The position numbers and the translations under genes were made by a program. 64,000 bases of DNA from NCBI RefSeq assembly GCF_002288825.1, contig NZ_NSLI01000005.1, positions 124,001-188,000 on the forward strand. The letters are read 5' to 3'. The notes below the pieces were generated by a model. That model had not been told where the DNA came from. It worked only from the letters and a program-made list of their open reading frames with translations, and searched no databases. Each line of letters opens with the position of its first letter. Position 1 is the first letter of the stretch. This document shows, piece after piece, positions 7,807 through 17,042 of this stretch. Source of the stretch: Sphingomonas lenta (GTDB taxonomy: Bacteria > Pseudomonadota > Alphaproteobacteria > Sphingomonadales > Sphingomonadaceae).

Positions 7807-8907
7807 ATGACCCCGTTCCGCTGGACCCCCGAGCACGTCGCGGCGATCGGCCGCGCGCCCGTGCCGAGCGCACCGCTCATCACCGCCGCCCCGCGCGTGA
7901 TCGAGGGCGTCGACCTGTGGGACCATTGGCCGGTGCTGGAGGAGAAGGGCGACCTCGCGGAGATCGCGGGCGGGCTGCTGGTCGTGGCGCTCTCCGCGCC
8001 CGTGCTGCCCGATCCCGACGCGCGCCACGCGATGGCGCGGCTCCGGCTGCTGCACCGGCGGGGCGAGACGTGGCGCGACCTCGGGCCGCTGCTGCCCGAC
8101 GGCTTCTCGCCGGGCAGCCGCGAATGGGCGGGCTCGGCGGTCGTCGACCGCGAGCGTCGCCGGCTGACGCTCTACTTCACCGCGGCGGGAGCGCGGGGCG
8201 AGGCGGCGGTCACGTTCGACCAGCGCCTGTTCGAGACCTCCGCGGCGCTGGATGTAGCGGGCGACGCCGTGCGCTTGGGCGACTGGACGCGGCCCGCCGA
8301 GATCGTGCGCCCGGACGGCGTCACTTACGAGACGGACATGGCCGGAGGCGGCGCGGTCGGCACGATCAAGGCGTTCCGCGACCCGTACCACCTCCGCCAA
8401 AACGGAAACGACGTAGTGCTCTTCGCCGCGTCGCGCGCGGGCGCGGCGAGCGCGTTCAACGGCCTGGTCGGCGCGGCGGTCAGGTGCGGCCAGGGCTGGT
8501 CGCTCCTGCCGCCGCTCGTGGACGCGACGGGCGTCAACAACGAGCTGGAACGCCCGCATGGCGTTCGGCACGCGGGCCTGACCTACCTGTTCTGGTCGAC
8601 CCAGGCCAAGGTGTTCGCACCTGGCCTGGACGCGCCGACCGGCCTGTACGGCCTCGTCGCCGAGGGACTGGACGGGCCGTGGCGGCCGCTCAACGGCCAC
8701 GGCCTGGTGTTCGCCAACCCGGCCGCGGCGCCCGCCCAGGCCTATAGCTGGCAAGTGCTGCCCGACCTGTCGGTATGGGGCTTCGCCGACATGGTCGGCC
8801 TCGCGCACCCGCCGCGCAACAGCGCCGAGGCGCGCGCGCATTTCGCGGGCACGCCCGCGCCGGTGCTGCGGCTGCGGCTGGACGGGGACCGCGCCGTTCT
8901 CGCCTGA
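7807..8907 (+). CDS. GH68 family enzyme (levansucrase/beta-fructofuranosidase type), apparently cytoplasmic
   Basis: A 366-residue protein with the GH68 catalytic triad in the right order: nucleophile D39 in WDHWP, transition-state stabiliser D192 in the RDP motif (FRDPYHL) and acid/base E248 in ERPH. The REWAGSA block at residues 105-111 also matches the family. GH68 enzymes split sucrose and either release fructose or build fructans. No signal peptide is visible at MTPFRWTPEHV, and the length is close to the family minimum, so it probably works in the cytoplasm on imported sucrose. The ATG at 7807 is chosen because translation further back enters the terminator. Product spectrum (hydrolysis versus levan) cannot be told from sequence. 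Confidence 0.9.
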   Translation: MTPFRWTPEHVAAIGRAPVPSAPLITAAPRVIEGVDLWDHWPVLEEKGDLAEIAGGLLVVALSAPVLPDPDARHAMARLRLLHRRGETWRDLGPLLPDGFSPGSREWAGSAVVDRERRRLTLYFTAAGARGEAAVTFDQRLFETSAALDVAGDAVRLGDWTRPAEIVRPDGVTYETDMAGGGAVGTIKAFRDPYHLRQNGNDVVLFAASRAGAASAFNGLVGAAVRCGQGWSLLPPLVDATGVNNELERPHGVRHAGLTYLFWSTQAKVFAPGLDAPTGLYGLVAEGLDGPWRPLNGHGLVFANPAAAPAQAYSWQVLPDLSVWGFADMVGLAHPPRNSAEARAHFAGTPAPVLRLRLDGDRAVLA

Positions 8908-8948
8908 GGTGAACCCAATCTTCACCTAATCCGAATTAGTCCGGTTCG

Positions 8949-10712
8949 GTGACGAGGAGGCGGTATCGGCAGGCGCGTGTGGCGGTCGCGACGGGGGCGG
9001 CGTATTTCGTCGTCGCCCTGGCGACGATCGCGCTGACCCGCTTCGGCGGCGGCGTCGCGTGCCTGTGGTTCGCGGGCGCGGTGCAGATCGCCGGCCTCGT
9101 CGTCCGCCCGCGCCGCGAATGGCCGGGCATCCTGCTCGCCTGCGCGGCGGCCAGCGCCGTCGCGACCGCCTGGGTGGGCGTCGGGCCGGTCGGGGCCGTG
9201 CCGCTGGCCCTCATCAACATGCTCGAAGGCGTGATCGCGGCGCACCTGCTGCACCGGTTCGACGTCGGGCGCGACCCGCTCGACTCGCTGGGCCGGCTGA
9301 CCCGCCTGGTGTTCGCCGTCGGCGTGGCCGCGCCGCTCGCGACGGCCCCGCTCGGCGCGGCGGTGGTTTCGCGGATCACGGGCACCTCGTTCTTCGACAA
9401 TCTGGTGCTGTGGATGTCGGCGCACGCGCTCGGCAACATCAGCGCGGTGCCGATCCTGGGCTTCGTCGCGTCGGGCGCGGTCGGGCGCTGGGTCCGGAAC
9501 GCGTCGCCCGAGCGCCTGGCGGAAGCGGCCGGGCTCGTGGCGCTGACGGTCGGCGTCACCGCCGGCGTCTTCGCGCAGAACGGCGCGCCGCTGCTCTTCG
9601 CGCCCGTGCTGCCGGCCATGGTCACCACCTTCCGCGTCGGCAGGATGGGCGCCGCGGCGTCCGTGCTGATCATCGCCGGCGTCGGCGGCCTGTGCACGGT
9701 GGTCGGGTCCGGGCCCGTCCACCTGCTCGACGGCGATCAGGTGCAGAAGTCGCAGTTCTTCCTGCTTTACCTGGCGGCGACGGTGCTCACCATCCTGCCG
9801 GTCGCGGCCGATCTCCGGCGCCGGCGCACCCTGTTCAACGAGTTGCGGGAGAGCGAGGCGCGCTACCGGCTGCTGGCCGACAACTCCACGGACATCGTGC
9901 TGAACTTGGACGTGGATGGGACCATCCGCTACGCCTCGCCGTCGATCGCGCAGCTGGGCGGGTTCACGCCCGAATCGGTGCTCGGCCGGAACGCCGTCGA
10001 GCTCGTGCTGCCCGAGCACCGCGCGGAGGTGACGCGCGCGCACCTCGCCGCGCTCGAGGACCCGGACAGCACGGTCGCCGTGGAGTACCGCGCCGCCACC
10101 GCATCGGGCGAGGTGCGCTGGTTCGAGACGCACACGCGCGGCTTCCGCAACGGGCTGGGCGAGGTGACCGGAGTGGTGAGCGCGATCCGCGACATCAGCC
10201 AGCGCAAGGCCGTGGAGGGCGAGCTGTCGCGCGCGGCGGCCACCGATCCGCTCACCGGGCTCGCCAACCGGCGCGTGTTCGACGCGGCGCTGGACCGCGT
10301 GCTCGGCGCGGGCGGCCGCGCCTGCGTGGCGGTGGTCGACCTCGACCATTTCAAGCAGGTCAACGACCGGTTCGGCCACGAGGCGGGCGACCGCGTGCTC
10401 GCGCGCTTCGCCGAGCTGGCGCGCGGGAGCCTGCGCGACGGCGACCTGGTGGCGCGGCTGGGCGGCGAAGAATTCGGCGTGCTCCTGCCGAGCGCCGACG
10501 TGGAACGCGCGCAGGCGGTGTGCGAGCGGTTGCGCCTGCTGGTGGCCGCGACCGGCTTCCCGGCCGGCCGCGCCGTGCTGCGCGTCACGGCGAGCATCGG
10601 CTTGGCCGAGGTCGCGCCGGGCGCCACGCGCGCCGACGTGATGCGCGCCGCCGACGAAGCGCTCTACCGCGCGAAAGCGGAAGGACGCGACCGGCTGAGG
10701 CTCGCCGCGTAA
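8949..10712 (+). CDS. MASE1-PAS-GGDEF diguanylate cyclase
   Basis: A 587-residue protein. About eight membrane segments in residues 10-285 fit the MASE1 sensory domain; a PAS domain follows at about 300-420 (LLADNSTDIVLNLDVDG), then a GGDEF domain. The active-site motif is GGEEF at 505-509, and an allosteric I-site RDGD (496-499) lies five residues before it, so the enzyme should make cyclic di-GMP with product inhibition. No EAL or HD-GYP domain is present. The GTG start at 8949 is the first in frame; its ribosome binding site is weak. It lies downstream of the GH68 gene but is probably an independent unit. Confidence 0.93.
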   Translation: MTRRRYRQARVAVATGAAYFVVALATIALTRFGGGVACLWFAGAVQIAGLVVRPRREWPGILLACAAASAVATAWVGVGPVGAVPLALINMLEGVIAAHLLHRFDVGRDPLDSLGRLTRLVFAVGVAAPLATAPLGAAVVSRITGTSFFDNLVLWMSAHALGNISAVPILGFVASGAVGRWVRNASPERLAEAAGLVALTVGVTAGVFAQNGAPLLFAPVLPAMVTTFRVGRMGAAASVLIIAGVGGLCTVVGSGPVHLLDGDQVQKSQFFLLYLAATVLTILPVAADLRRRRTLFNELRESEARYRLLADNSTDIVLNLDVDGTIRYASPSIAQLGGFTPESVLGRNAVELVLPEHRAEVTRAHLAALEDPDSTVAVEYRAATASGEVRWFETHTRGFRNGLGEVTGVVSAIRDISQRKAVEGELSRAAATDPLTGLANRRVFDAALDRVLGAGGRACVAVVDLDHFKQVNDRFGHEAGDRVLARFAELARGSLRDGDLVARLGGEEFGVLLPSADVERAQAVCERLRLLVAATGFPAGRAVLRVTASIGLAEVAPGATRADVMRAADEALYRAKAEGRDRLRLAA

Positions 10713-10713
10713 C

Positions 10714-10748
10714 GGGCACCCCGCAAAACAGCACTTTGCGGGGTGCCC
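10714..10748. terminator. Perfect 14-bp hairpin (family B palindrome; possible terminator)
   Basis: GGGCACCCCGCAAA and TTTGCGGGGTGCCC form a perfect 14-bp stem with loop ACAGCAC, directly after the diguanylate cyclase stop. No T-run follows, so intrinsic termination is uncertain. The core GCAAA..AG.ACTTTGC is shared with the palindrome at 39002-39026, which points to a dispersed element. Confidence 0.65.
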
Positions 10749-10788
10749 CTAGCTTGCGCCCGCCGCCCGGCGGCGGCATCGCGACGCT

Positions 10789-12006
10789 ATGGACCGGTAC
10801 GACGTCGTCATCGTGGGCGGGGGGCATGGCGGCGCGCAGGCCGCGATCGCGCTCCGCCAGGCCAAGTTCGCCGGCTCGATCGCGATCGTGGGCGACGAGC
10901 CCGAGCTCCCCTATGAGCGCCCGCCGCTCTCCAAGGAATACCTGTCCGGCGAGAAGGAGTGGGAGCGGCTGCTGATCCGCCCGCCCGCCTTCTGGGCGGA
11001 CCGCGACGTGAAGCTCCGGCTCGGCGAGCGGGTGACGGCGGTCGATCCGGCCGGCCACGCGCTGATCACGCCGACGGGCGAGGTCGGCTACGGCGAGCTG
11101 ATCTGGGCTGCGGGCGGCCGGCCCAGGCGGCTGACGTGCCGCGGCGGCGACCTCGCGGGCGTGCACAGCGTCCGCACGCGCGCCGACGTCGACCGGATGC
11201 GCGCCGAGCTGCCCGACGTGGCCCAAGCGGTGGTCGTCGGCGGCGGCTATATCGGGCTGGAGGCGGCCGCCGTGATGCGCAAGGCGGGCGTCGCGGTCAC
11301 CCTGCTCGAAGCGCAGGAACGTGTCCTCGCGCGCGTGGCGGGCGAGGCGCTGTCGCGCTTCTTCGAGGCCGAGCACCGCGCGCAGGGCGTCGACGTGCGG
11401 CTGGGCGTCGCGGTCGACCGGCTGGAGGGCGATGGGCGCGTCACCGGCGTGCGGCTGGCCGACGGCGAGCTGCTGCCCGCCGACCTCGTGGTAGTCGGCA
11501 TCGGCATCGAGCCGGCGGTCGAGCCGCTGCTTCGAGCGGGCGCGGAAGGCGGCGACGGCGTCCTCGTCGATGAGGCGTGCCGGACCTCGCTCCCGCACGT
11601 CTACGCCGTCGGCGACTGCGCCCTCCACCGCAACCGCTTCGCCGGCGGCGCGGCGGTCCGCATCGAGTCGGTCCAGAACGCCAACGACCAGGCCAGCGTC
11701 GCCGCCAAGCACATCGCCGGCGAGGCCGCGGCGTACGACGCCGTGCCCTGGTTCTGGTCGAACCAGTACGACCTGAAGCTCCAGACGATGGGCCTCTCGA
11801 CCGGCCACGACGCCGCGCTGGTCCGGGGCGACCCGGCCGCGCGCAGCTTCTCGGTCGTCTACCTGCGCGGGGGCAGGGTGGTGGCGCTCGACTGCGTCAA
11901 CAGCGTCAAAGACTATGTGCAGGGCCGCAAGCTGGTGCTCGACGGCGCGCGAATTTCGCCCGATCGGCTCGCGGACGCGGCCGTGCCGCTCAAGGAGATG
12001 GCCTGA
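10789..12006 (+). CDS. FAD-dependent NAD(P)H:ferredoxin reductase-like oxidoreductase
   Basis: A 405-residue pyridine nucleotide-disulfide type flavoprotein without redox cysteines. FAD motif [14 protein letters not shown] is at residues 6-19, [13 protein letters not shown] follows, an NAD motif [13 protein letters not shown] lies near residue 147, and the second FAD motif [12 protein letters not shown] lies near 269. This pattern fits ferredoxin or rubredoxin reductases (CamA, ThcD type) that feed P450s or Rieske oxygenases. The next gene is a P450 already fused to its own reductase, so the partner of this protein is probably elsewhere. A 14-bp hairpin separates it from the cyclase gene. Confidence 0.88.
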   Translation: MDRYDVVIVGGGHGGAQAAIALRQAKFAGSIAIVGDEPELPYERPPLSKEYLSGEKEWERLLIRPPAFWADRDVKLRLGERVTAVDPAGHALITPTGEVGYGELIWAAGGRPRRLTCRGGDLAGVHSVRTRADVDRMRAELPDVAQAVVVGGGYIGLEAAAVMRKAGVAVTLLEAQERVLARVAGEALSRFFEAEHRAQGVDVRLGVAVDRLEGDGRVTGVRLADGELLPADLVVVGIGIEPAVEPLLRAGAEGGDGVLVDEACRTSLPHVYAVGDCALHRNRFAGGAAVRIESVQNANDQASVAAKHIAGEAAAYDAVPWFWSNQYDLKLQTMGLSTGHDAALVRGDPAARSFSVVYLRGGRVVALDCVNSVKDYVQGRKLVLDGARISPDRLADAAVPLKEMA

Positions 12007-12062
12007 CGTTGCGCCCGCGCGCGCGGCGTGGTGAAACGGCCGCAACAACCGAGAGGAACGCG

Positions 12063-15000
12063 ATGGCGACCAGCCCCAAGCCGCCCAGCATCCCCATGCC
12101 GCCCGCCCTGCCGATGGTGGGCCACCTCCACCAGCTCCGCGGCGGGCTCGTATCGCCGCTGCTCCGTATGGGCCGCGACTTCCCCGACGGCATCTTCAAG
12201 CTGAAGTTCGGCAGCCGCGTGGGCATCTTCGTCACCGACCCCGACCTCGTCGCCGAGCTGTCGGACGAACGCCGCTTCCGCAAGATGCCCGGCCCAGCAC
12301 TCCGCGTCGTCCGTAAGTTCGCCGGCGACGGCCTGTTCACCGCCTTCAGCGACGAGCCCAACTGGGGCAAGGCGCACCGCATCCTGCTCCCCGCCTTCAG
12401 CCAGCGCGCGATGCGGGGCTATTTCGACATGATCGTCGAAGTCTGCGATCAGCTGGTGGAAAAGTGGTCGCGCGCGAGCGGCGCGGACGTCCACGTCGCC
12501 GACGACATGACGCGGCTGACGCTCGATTCGATCGCGATCGCCGGCTTCGGCCACCGCTTCGACAGCTTCCAGCGCGAGGAGCTCGACAGCTTCCTCACCG
12601 CGCTGGGCCGCGCGCTCGGCGAGGCGCTCAGCACCATAACGCGCCTGCCCATCCAGAACCGCTTCGCCAAGCGCGCCAAGGCGCAATACGAGGCCGACAT
12701 CGCCGAGATGAACGCGCTCGTCGACGGCATCATCGCCGACCGGAGGCGGAACCCGACCGACGGCCGCGACCTCCTCAACCTCATGCTCACCGCGACCGAC
12801 CCGGAAACGGGCGAGCAACTCGACGACGTCAATATCCGCTACCAGGTGCTGACCTTCCTGATCGCCGGCCACGAGACGACGTCGGGCATGCTGACCTTCG
12901 CGTTCAGCTACCTGCTCCGCAACCCGGCGGTGCTCGCGCAGGCGTACGCCGAGGTCGACCGCGTCCTCCCCGGCGACCGTCGCCCCGACTTCACCGACGT
13001 GGCCCGCCTGGAGGTGGTCGAGCGCATCCTGAAGGAGGCGCTCCGCCTCTGGCCCACGGCACCCGCCTTCAGCCTCGCCCCTTTCGAGGACGAGGTGATC
13101 GGCGGCCGCTGGCTGATGCGCAAGGACCGGCCCGTCAACGTCTTCGTCCCCGGCCTCCACCGCAACCCGAAGGTCTGGCCCGAGCCGGAGGAGTTCAGCA
13201 TCGACCGCTGGCTGCCGGAGGCGGAGGCCGCGCGCCATCCCCACGCCTACAAGCCCTTCGGCAACGGCGAGCGCGCCTGCATCGGCCGCCAGTTCGCGAT
13301 GGTGGAGGCCAAGATCGCGATGGCGATGATCCTCCGCCGCTTCGCGATCAGCGATCCGCACGCCTATCGCCTGCGCATCAAGGAGACGCTGTCGATCAAG
13401 CCCGACGACTTCTTCATGCGCGTCCGCCTCCGCGCACCCCATGAACGGCTCCAGCTCGGCCACGCCGAGCCGGTCGCGGAGGACGCCCCCGTCGCCGCCG
13501 TAGCGGGCACCGGCCGGCGCTTCGCCGTGCTCTACGGCACCAGCCTCGGCACCGCGCGCGACGTGGCGGAGGAGATCGCCGAGCGCGCGCGCCTCGACGG
13601 CTTCGACGTCGTCGTCCGCGCGCTCGACGAGAGCTTCAAGGGCGGCGCTAGGCCCGAGGACAAGATCGTCGTCGTCGTCACCGCGACGTACAACGGCCGC
13701 GCCCCCGATAGCGCCGTCGAGGTGGAGCGCGCGCTCGACGCCGGCCTCTTCGAGCCGACCCGGATCGGCGACGAGTGGCGCGGCGCGAGCTTCGCGGTGC
13801 TGGGCTTAGGCAACAGCCAGTGGCCCAACTACCAGGCCTTCCCCAAGCGCGTCGACGCCGCGCTCGAGGTCGCGGGCGCGACCCGGCTCGTCGCGCGCGC
13901 GGAGGCGGACGGGCAGGGCAACTTCGACGGCGCGGTCGCCGCGTTCGTCTGCGACCTGTGGCGTGCGCTCGGCGCCACCGCCGAACCCAGCGACGCCGCA
14001 TCCTCGCTGACGCTCCGCCCCGTCGACCTCGGCGACGCGCGCCAGCAGGCGCTCCCCGAGCACGCGCAGCGCCTCGAGATCGTCGCCAACGAGGAGCTCG
14101 TCACCCCCGCGACGCCGGACCTGTGGGACTTCGCGACCGAGCCGCCCAGGCCCTCCACGCGCCTCATCACCGTGCGCCTGCCCGAAGGCCAGAGCTACCA
14201 CACCGGTGACCACGTCGCCGTCTACGCCAGCAACCGCCCCGAGCTCGTCGAGCGCGCGCTCGCCCGCCTCGGCCTCGACGGCGCCGCGCAGCTCCGCGTC
14301 GACGGCCGGGGAGGCCGCTTCAAGCACCTGCCCCTCGGCCAGACGGTCACCGTGCGCCAGCTCCTCACCGACTTCGTCGAACTGTCGGACACGCTCCCCC
14401 GCCGCGCGCTCGACGCGGCCGCCCAGCACACGCGCTGCCCGCATACGCGCGCCGAGCTGGAACGCCTCGCCGCCGATTACGACGCCGAGGTCACGGCCAA
14501 GCGCCTGACGCTCCTAGACCTGCTCGACCGCCACGGCGCGATCGAGCTCCCCCTCGACGCCTTTGTCGAGCTCTGCGCGCCCATTTCCCCACGCTTCTAC
14601 TCCATCGCCTCCAGCCCGCTCGCGCGCCCCGATGCGATCGACCTCATCGTCGGCACCATCGCCGCCCCCGCCTGGTCGGGCCTGGGCGAGCATCGCGGCT
14701 TCGCGAGCGGCTACATGGCGGGCAAGCGGCCGGGCGACCACGTATTCGGCTATGTCCGCCGCCCCAACCCGCCCTTCGCTCCGCCCGCCGACCCGGCGAC
14801 GGCGACCATATTGATCGGTCCCGGCACCGGCTTCGCCCCGCTCAGGGGTTTCCTCCAGGAACGTGAGGCGCAGGCGGACGGGGGCGCATCAGTCGGCCGC
14901 AACCTCCTCTTCTTCGGCTGCCGCCACCCCGACCATGACTGGATCTGCCGCGCCGAGATGGAGCGCTGGCGCGACCGGGGCCTGGCCGATTTGTACTTAG

Positions 15001-15266
15001 CCGTCTCCGCCGTCCCCTCGCACCCGTGGCGCTACGTCCAAGACGCGCTCTGGGCCGAGCAGGCCCAGGTGTGGGCCGCGCTGGAGCAGGGCGCGCACCT
15101 TTACCTTTGCGGCGACGGCAAGTTCATGGCCCCCGCCGTCCGCGACACGCTGATCCGCATCTGGATGAACCAGGCCGGCGGCGAGCACGCGCAAGGCTCG
15201 GAATGGCTCAATGCGCTGATCGAGGACGGCCGCTTCCACCAGGACGTATTCGGCTTCGGGAAGTAG
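12063..15266 (+). CDS. Self-sufficient cytochrome P450-reductase fusion (CYP102/P450 BM3 type)
   Basis: A 1067-residue protein, close to BM3. The P450 domain (about 1-470) has I-helix AGHETTS at 268-274 and heme-binding FGNGERACIG with ligand C406. The FMN flavodoxin domain begins near residue 486 (YGTSLGTARDVAEEI); the FAD/NADPH reductase domain has RFYSIASSP, GTGFAPLRGF and a C-terminal DVFGFGK. It should take electrons from NADPH to heme in one chain; family members hydroxylate fatty acids near the omega end. The ATG at 12063 has GAGAGGA upstream. Substrate is not deducible. It lies 56 nt after the ferredoxin reductase-like gene. Confidence 0.95.
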   Translation: MATSPKPPSIPMPPALPMVGHLHQLRGGLVSPLLRMGRDFPDGIFKLKFGSRVGIFVTDPDLVAELSDERRFRKMPGPALRVVRKFAGDGLFTAFSDEPNWGKAHRILLPAFSQRAMRGYFDMIVEVCDQLVEKWSRASGADVHVADDMTRLTLDSIAIAGFGHRFDSFQREELDSFLTALGRALGEALSTITRLPIQNRFAKRAKAQYEADIAEMNALVDGIIADRRRNPTDGRDLLNLMLTATDPETGEQLDDVNIRYQVLTFLIAGHETTSGMLTFAFSYLLRNPAVLAQAYAEVDRVLPGDRRPDFTDVARLEVVERILKEALRLWPTAPAFSLAPFEDEVIGGRWLMRKDRPVNVFVPGLHRNPKVWPEPEEFSIDRWLPEAEAARHPHAYKPFGNGERACIGRQFAMVEAKIAMAMILRRFAISDPHAYRLRIKETLSIKPDDFFMRVRLRAPHERLQLGHAEPVAEDAPVAAVAGTGRRFAVLYGTSLGTARDVAEEIAERARLDGFDVVVRALDESFKGGARPEDKIVVVVTATYNGRAPDSAVEVERALDAGLFEPTRIGDEWRGASFAVLGLGNSQWPNYQAFPKRVDAALEVAGATRLVARAEADGQGNFDGAVAAFVCDLWRALGATAEPSDAASSLTLRPVDLGDARQQALPEHAQRLEIVANEELVTPATPDLWDFATEPPRPSTRLITVRLPEGQSYHTGDHVAVYASNRPELVERALARLGLDGAAQLRVDGRGGRFKHLPLGQTVTVRQLLTDFVELSDTLPRRALDAAAQHTRCPHTRAELERLAADYDAEVTAKRLTLLDLLDRHGAIELPLDAFVELCAPISPRFYSIASSPLARPDAIDLIVGTIAAPAWSGLGEHRGFASGYMAGKRPGDHVFGYVRRPNPPFAPPADPATATILIGPGTGFAPLRGFLQEREAQADGGASVGRNLLFFGCRHPDHDWICRAEMERWRDRGLADLYLAVSAVPSHPWRYVQDALWAEQAQVWAALEQGAHLYLCGDGKFMAPAVRDTLIRIWMNQAGGEHAQGSEWLNALIEDGRFHQDVFGFGK

Positions 15267-15291
15267 CTAGCCTGCAGGCTGGGCCTATGTT

Positions 15292-15537
15292 ATGGCCTAT
15301 GCCGTGGGTTATGAGCGTCACGTCCGCCTGTTCCGCAACGGTCGTAGCCAAGCGGTCCGCATCCCGCGCGAGTTCGAGCTGCCCGGGAACGAGGTCGTGA
15401 TGCGTAAGGAAGGACACCGCATCATTATCGAGTCGGCGCTGGTGCGCCCGCTTGCCGAGGTCCTCGCCGGGCTTGAGACGCTGGACGAGGACTTCGGACC
15501 GATCGACGATCCAGCGCCCGGTCCCGTTAACTTCTGA
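15292..15537 (+). CDS. vapB: VapB-type antitoxin (AbrB/SpoVT fold)
   Basis: An 81-residue protein with the swapped-hairpin DNA-binding signature RLFRNGRSQAVRIPREFELPG of VapB antitoxins, followed by an acidic C-terminal tail that would wrap the toxin. It should neutralise the PIN toxin encoded 8 nt downstream and repress their shared promoter. The true start could be the ATG at 15292 or a nearby GTG at 15304; the first 8 residues are not typical of the family. Confidence 0.88.
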   Translation: MAYAVGYERHVRLFRNGRSQAVRIPREFELPGNEVVMRKEGHRIIIESALVRPLAEVLAGLETLDEDFGPIDDPAPGPVNF

Positions 15538-15545
15538 CCGGTCAT

Positions 15546-15950
15546 ATGTACCTGCTCGACACGATGATCGTGTCGGCCCTCGTCCGCGACCCTCATGGCA
15601 AGCTCGCCCAGCGCGTTGCGCGAGCTCCGGCGGATGGGGTCGCCACCAGCATCGTCTGCGCTGCCGAGCTTTGGTACGGTGCCGAACGCTCCGGCTCCGC
15701 GCGGCTGAGATCCCAACTGGAGCAGGTTCTGCGCGCACTGCCCGTCCTGCCGTTCGGCGACGATGCCGATCGCCGCTACGGCGCGCTCCGTGCTGCTCTG
15801 GAGCGCAAGGGCCAAGTCATCGGCGGCAACGACATGCTGATTGCCGCCCATGCGCTATCGCTCGACGCGATGCTTGTAACCGACAACCTGCGCGAGTTCG
15901 ACCGCGTCGACGGTCTAAGGACGGAAAACTGGCTGCGTACTACGGGGTAA
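15546..15950 (+). CDS. vapC: VapC-type PIN-domain ribonuclease toxin
   Basis: A 134-residue PIN domain with the conserved acidic residues: D5 in YLLDT, E41 in AAELWYGAE, D96 in GGNDMLIAAHA and D113 in LVTDNLREF. It is a Mg-dependent RNase, usually tRNA-directed in this family. It is paired with the upstream antitoxin in the standard order and appears intact. Confidence 0.92.
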   Translation: MYLLDTMIVSALVRDPHGKLAQRVARAPADGVATSIVCAAELWYGAERSGSARLRSQLEQVLRALPVLPFGDDADRRYGALRAALERKGQVIGGNDMLIAAHALSLDAMLVTDNLREFDRVDGLRTENWLRTTG

Positions 15951-15960
15951 AAAACGGCTG

Positions 15961-15995
15961 TCCTACAACCCCCGACTCATGGCCTACCCTGTCGG
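15961..15995 (+). promoter_or_regulatory. Conserved 35-nt leader, copy 1 (TCCTACA motif)
   Basis: TCCTACAACCCCCGACTC begins exactly 35 nt before the ATG of the HTH-like gene. The paralogue at 53562 (minus) has TCCTACAGCCCCCGCCTT at exactly the same distance. Its role (promoter element, operator or translation signal) is unknown. Confidence 0.55.
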
Positions 15996-16745
15996 ATGAG
16001 CAAGCAGCGCAGACGCCGGCAGCACCGGCAGCCCGCCCGCAGCCCGGTCACCACCGGCTCCGCGACCCCCTTCACCCCCGTAACCTTACGCCCGCGCCAC
16101 GACGGCTGGACGCCCGCGCGGCAGGAGGCGTTCATCCGGACGCTCGCCGAGTGCGCCAACGTCGAGGAGGCGGGCGCCGCGGTGGGCATGTCGCCGCGCT
16201 CCGCCTACACGCTCCGCGCCCGCGCCGACGCCGGCAGCTTCCGCCAGGCCTGGGACGCGGCGCTGGACTACGGCGTCGGGCGGCTCGAGGACGCGATGCT
16301 GGGCCGCGCGCTCCACGGCGTCGCCGTGCCCGTCTTCTACCAAGGCGAGCAGATCGGCGAGCGCCGCCGCTACGACGAGCAGCTCGCCATGTTCATCCTG
16401 CGCGCCCGCGCGCCCGAGCGCTACGGCAAGTGGCGCGACGGCCTGATGGCAAAGCGCGAGCATCCCGATGGCGTGGCGCTGATGCTCCAGCGGGCGATCC
16501 TCAACTTGGCCGAGGACAATCTGGCCGACGAAGCGGGCCGCCCCCGCCGCGAGCGCCCGCCGCTCAGACGCGTGTACCTCGCCGCCGACCCCGCCGAACG
16601 GGAGGCGATGGACGAGGAGCGCCAGCGCCAGGACGCGGCGGCGCGCCAGGCGAGCTTCGAGGCCTATCTCCAGACGCTCCGCCGGCATACCGGCCTGGGC
16701 TCGTCCGAGGACGACTACGTCGACGACGTAGCGCGAACTTCCTGA
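15996..16745 (+). CDS. Uncharacterised HTH-like protein, paralogue 1
   Basis: A 249-residue protein without a named family that I can place. A basic N-terminus leads into a helix-turn-helix-like segment at about 39-76 (WTPARQEAFIRTLAECANVE, then VGMSPRSAYTLRAR). A conserved middle follows: FRQAWDAALDYGVGRLEDA, then VPVFYQGEQIGERRRYDEQL. The design recalls phage terminase small subunits or DNA-binding adaptors, but this is only a resemblance. A shorter paralogue lies at 53002-53562. Both share an upstream leader with identical spacing. It lies 45 nt after vapC and just before a family A repeat. Confidence 0.7.
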   Translation: MSKQRRRRQHRQPARSPVTTGSATPFTPVTLRPRHDGWTPARQEAFIRTLAECANVEEAGAAVGMSPRSAYTLRARADAGSFRQAWDAALDYGVGRLEDAMLGRALHGVAVPVFYQGEQIGERRRYDEQLAMFILRARAPERYGKWRDGLMAKREHPDGVALMLQRAILNLAEDNLADEAGRPRRERPPLRRVYLAADPAEREAMDEERQRQDAAARQASFEAYLQTLRRHTGLGSSEDDYVDDVARTS

Positions 16746-16794
16746 ACTTCCGAGGTGCGCGATCAGGAGCGCGCGGACGGCGCCAAGCCCCTCC

Positions 16795-16930
16795 CGTCAC
16801 CCCGGACTTGTTCCGGGGTCCATCGTGGTGCGCGCGCTACGGTCGACCGGGTATGCGCGACGGTCCGTCCCCTCGCTCGCGGACGGATCGCCTGGACGGC
16901 GATGGACCCCGGAACAAGTCCGGGGTGACG
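16795..16930. repeat. Family A palindromic repeat, copy 2 (both arms)
   Basis: The same two-armed element as at 1911, with a variable centre of about 75 bp. It fills most of the 297-bp gap between the HTH-like gene and the WS/DGAT gene. No promoter is obvious in the rest. Confidence 0.9.
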
Positions 16931-17042
16931 AAGAAGGTGGCTGGTCCGATACACGCGGAGGCGAGTCAGGACCCTTGCGGGAGAACCGAGCCGCGTCCAA
17001 CGTTTAACCCAGATCGATAAGAGCCAGCATAGGAGAGGGCCG

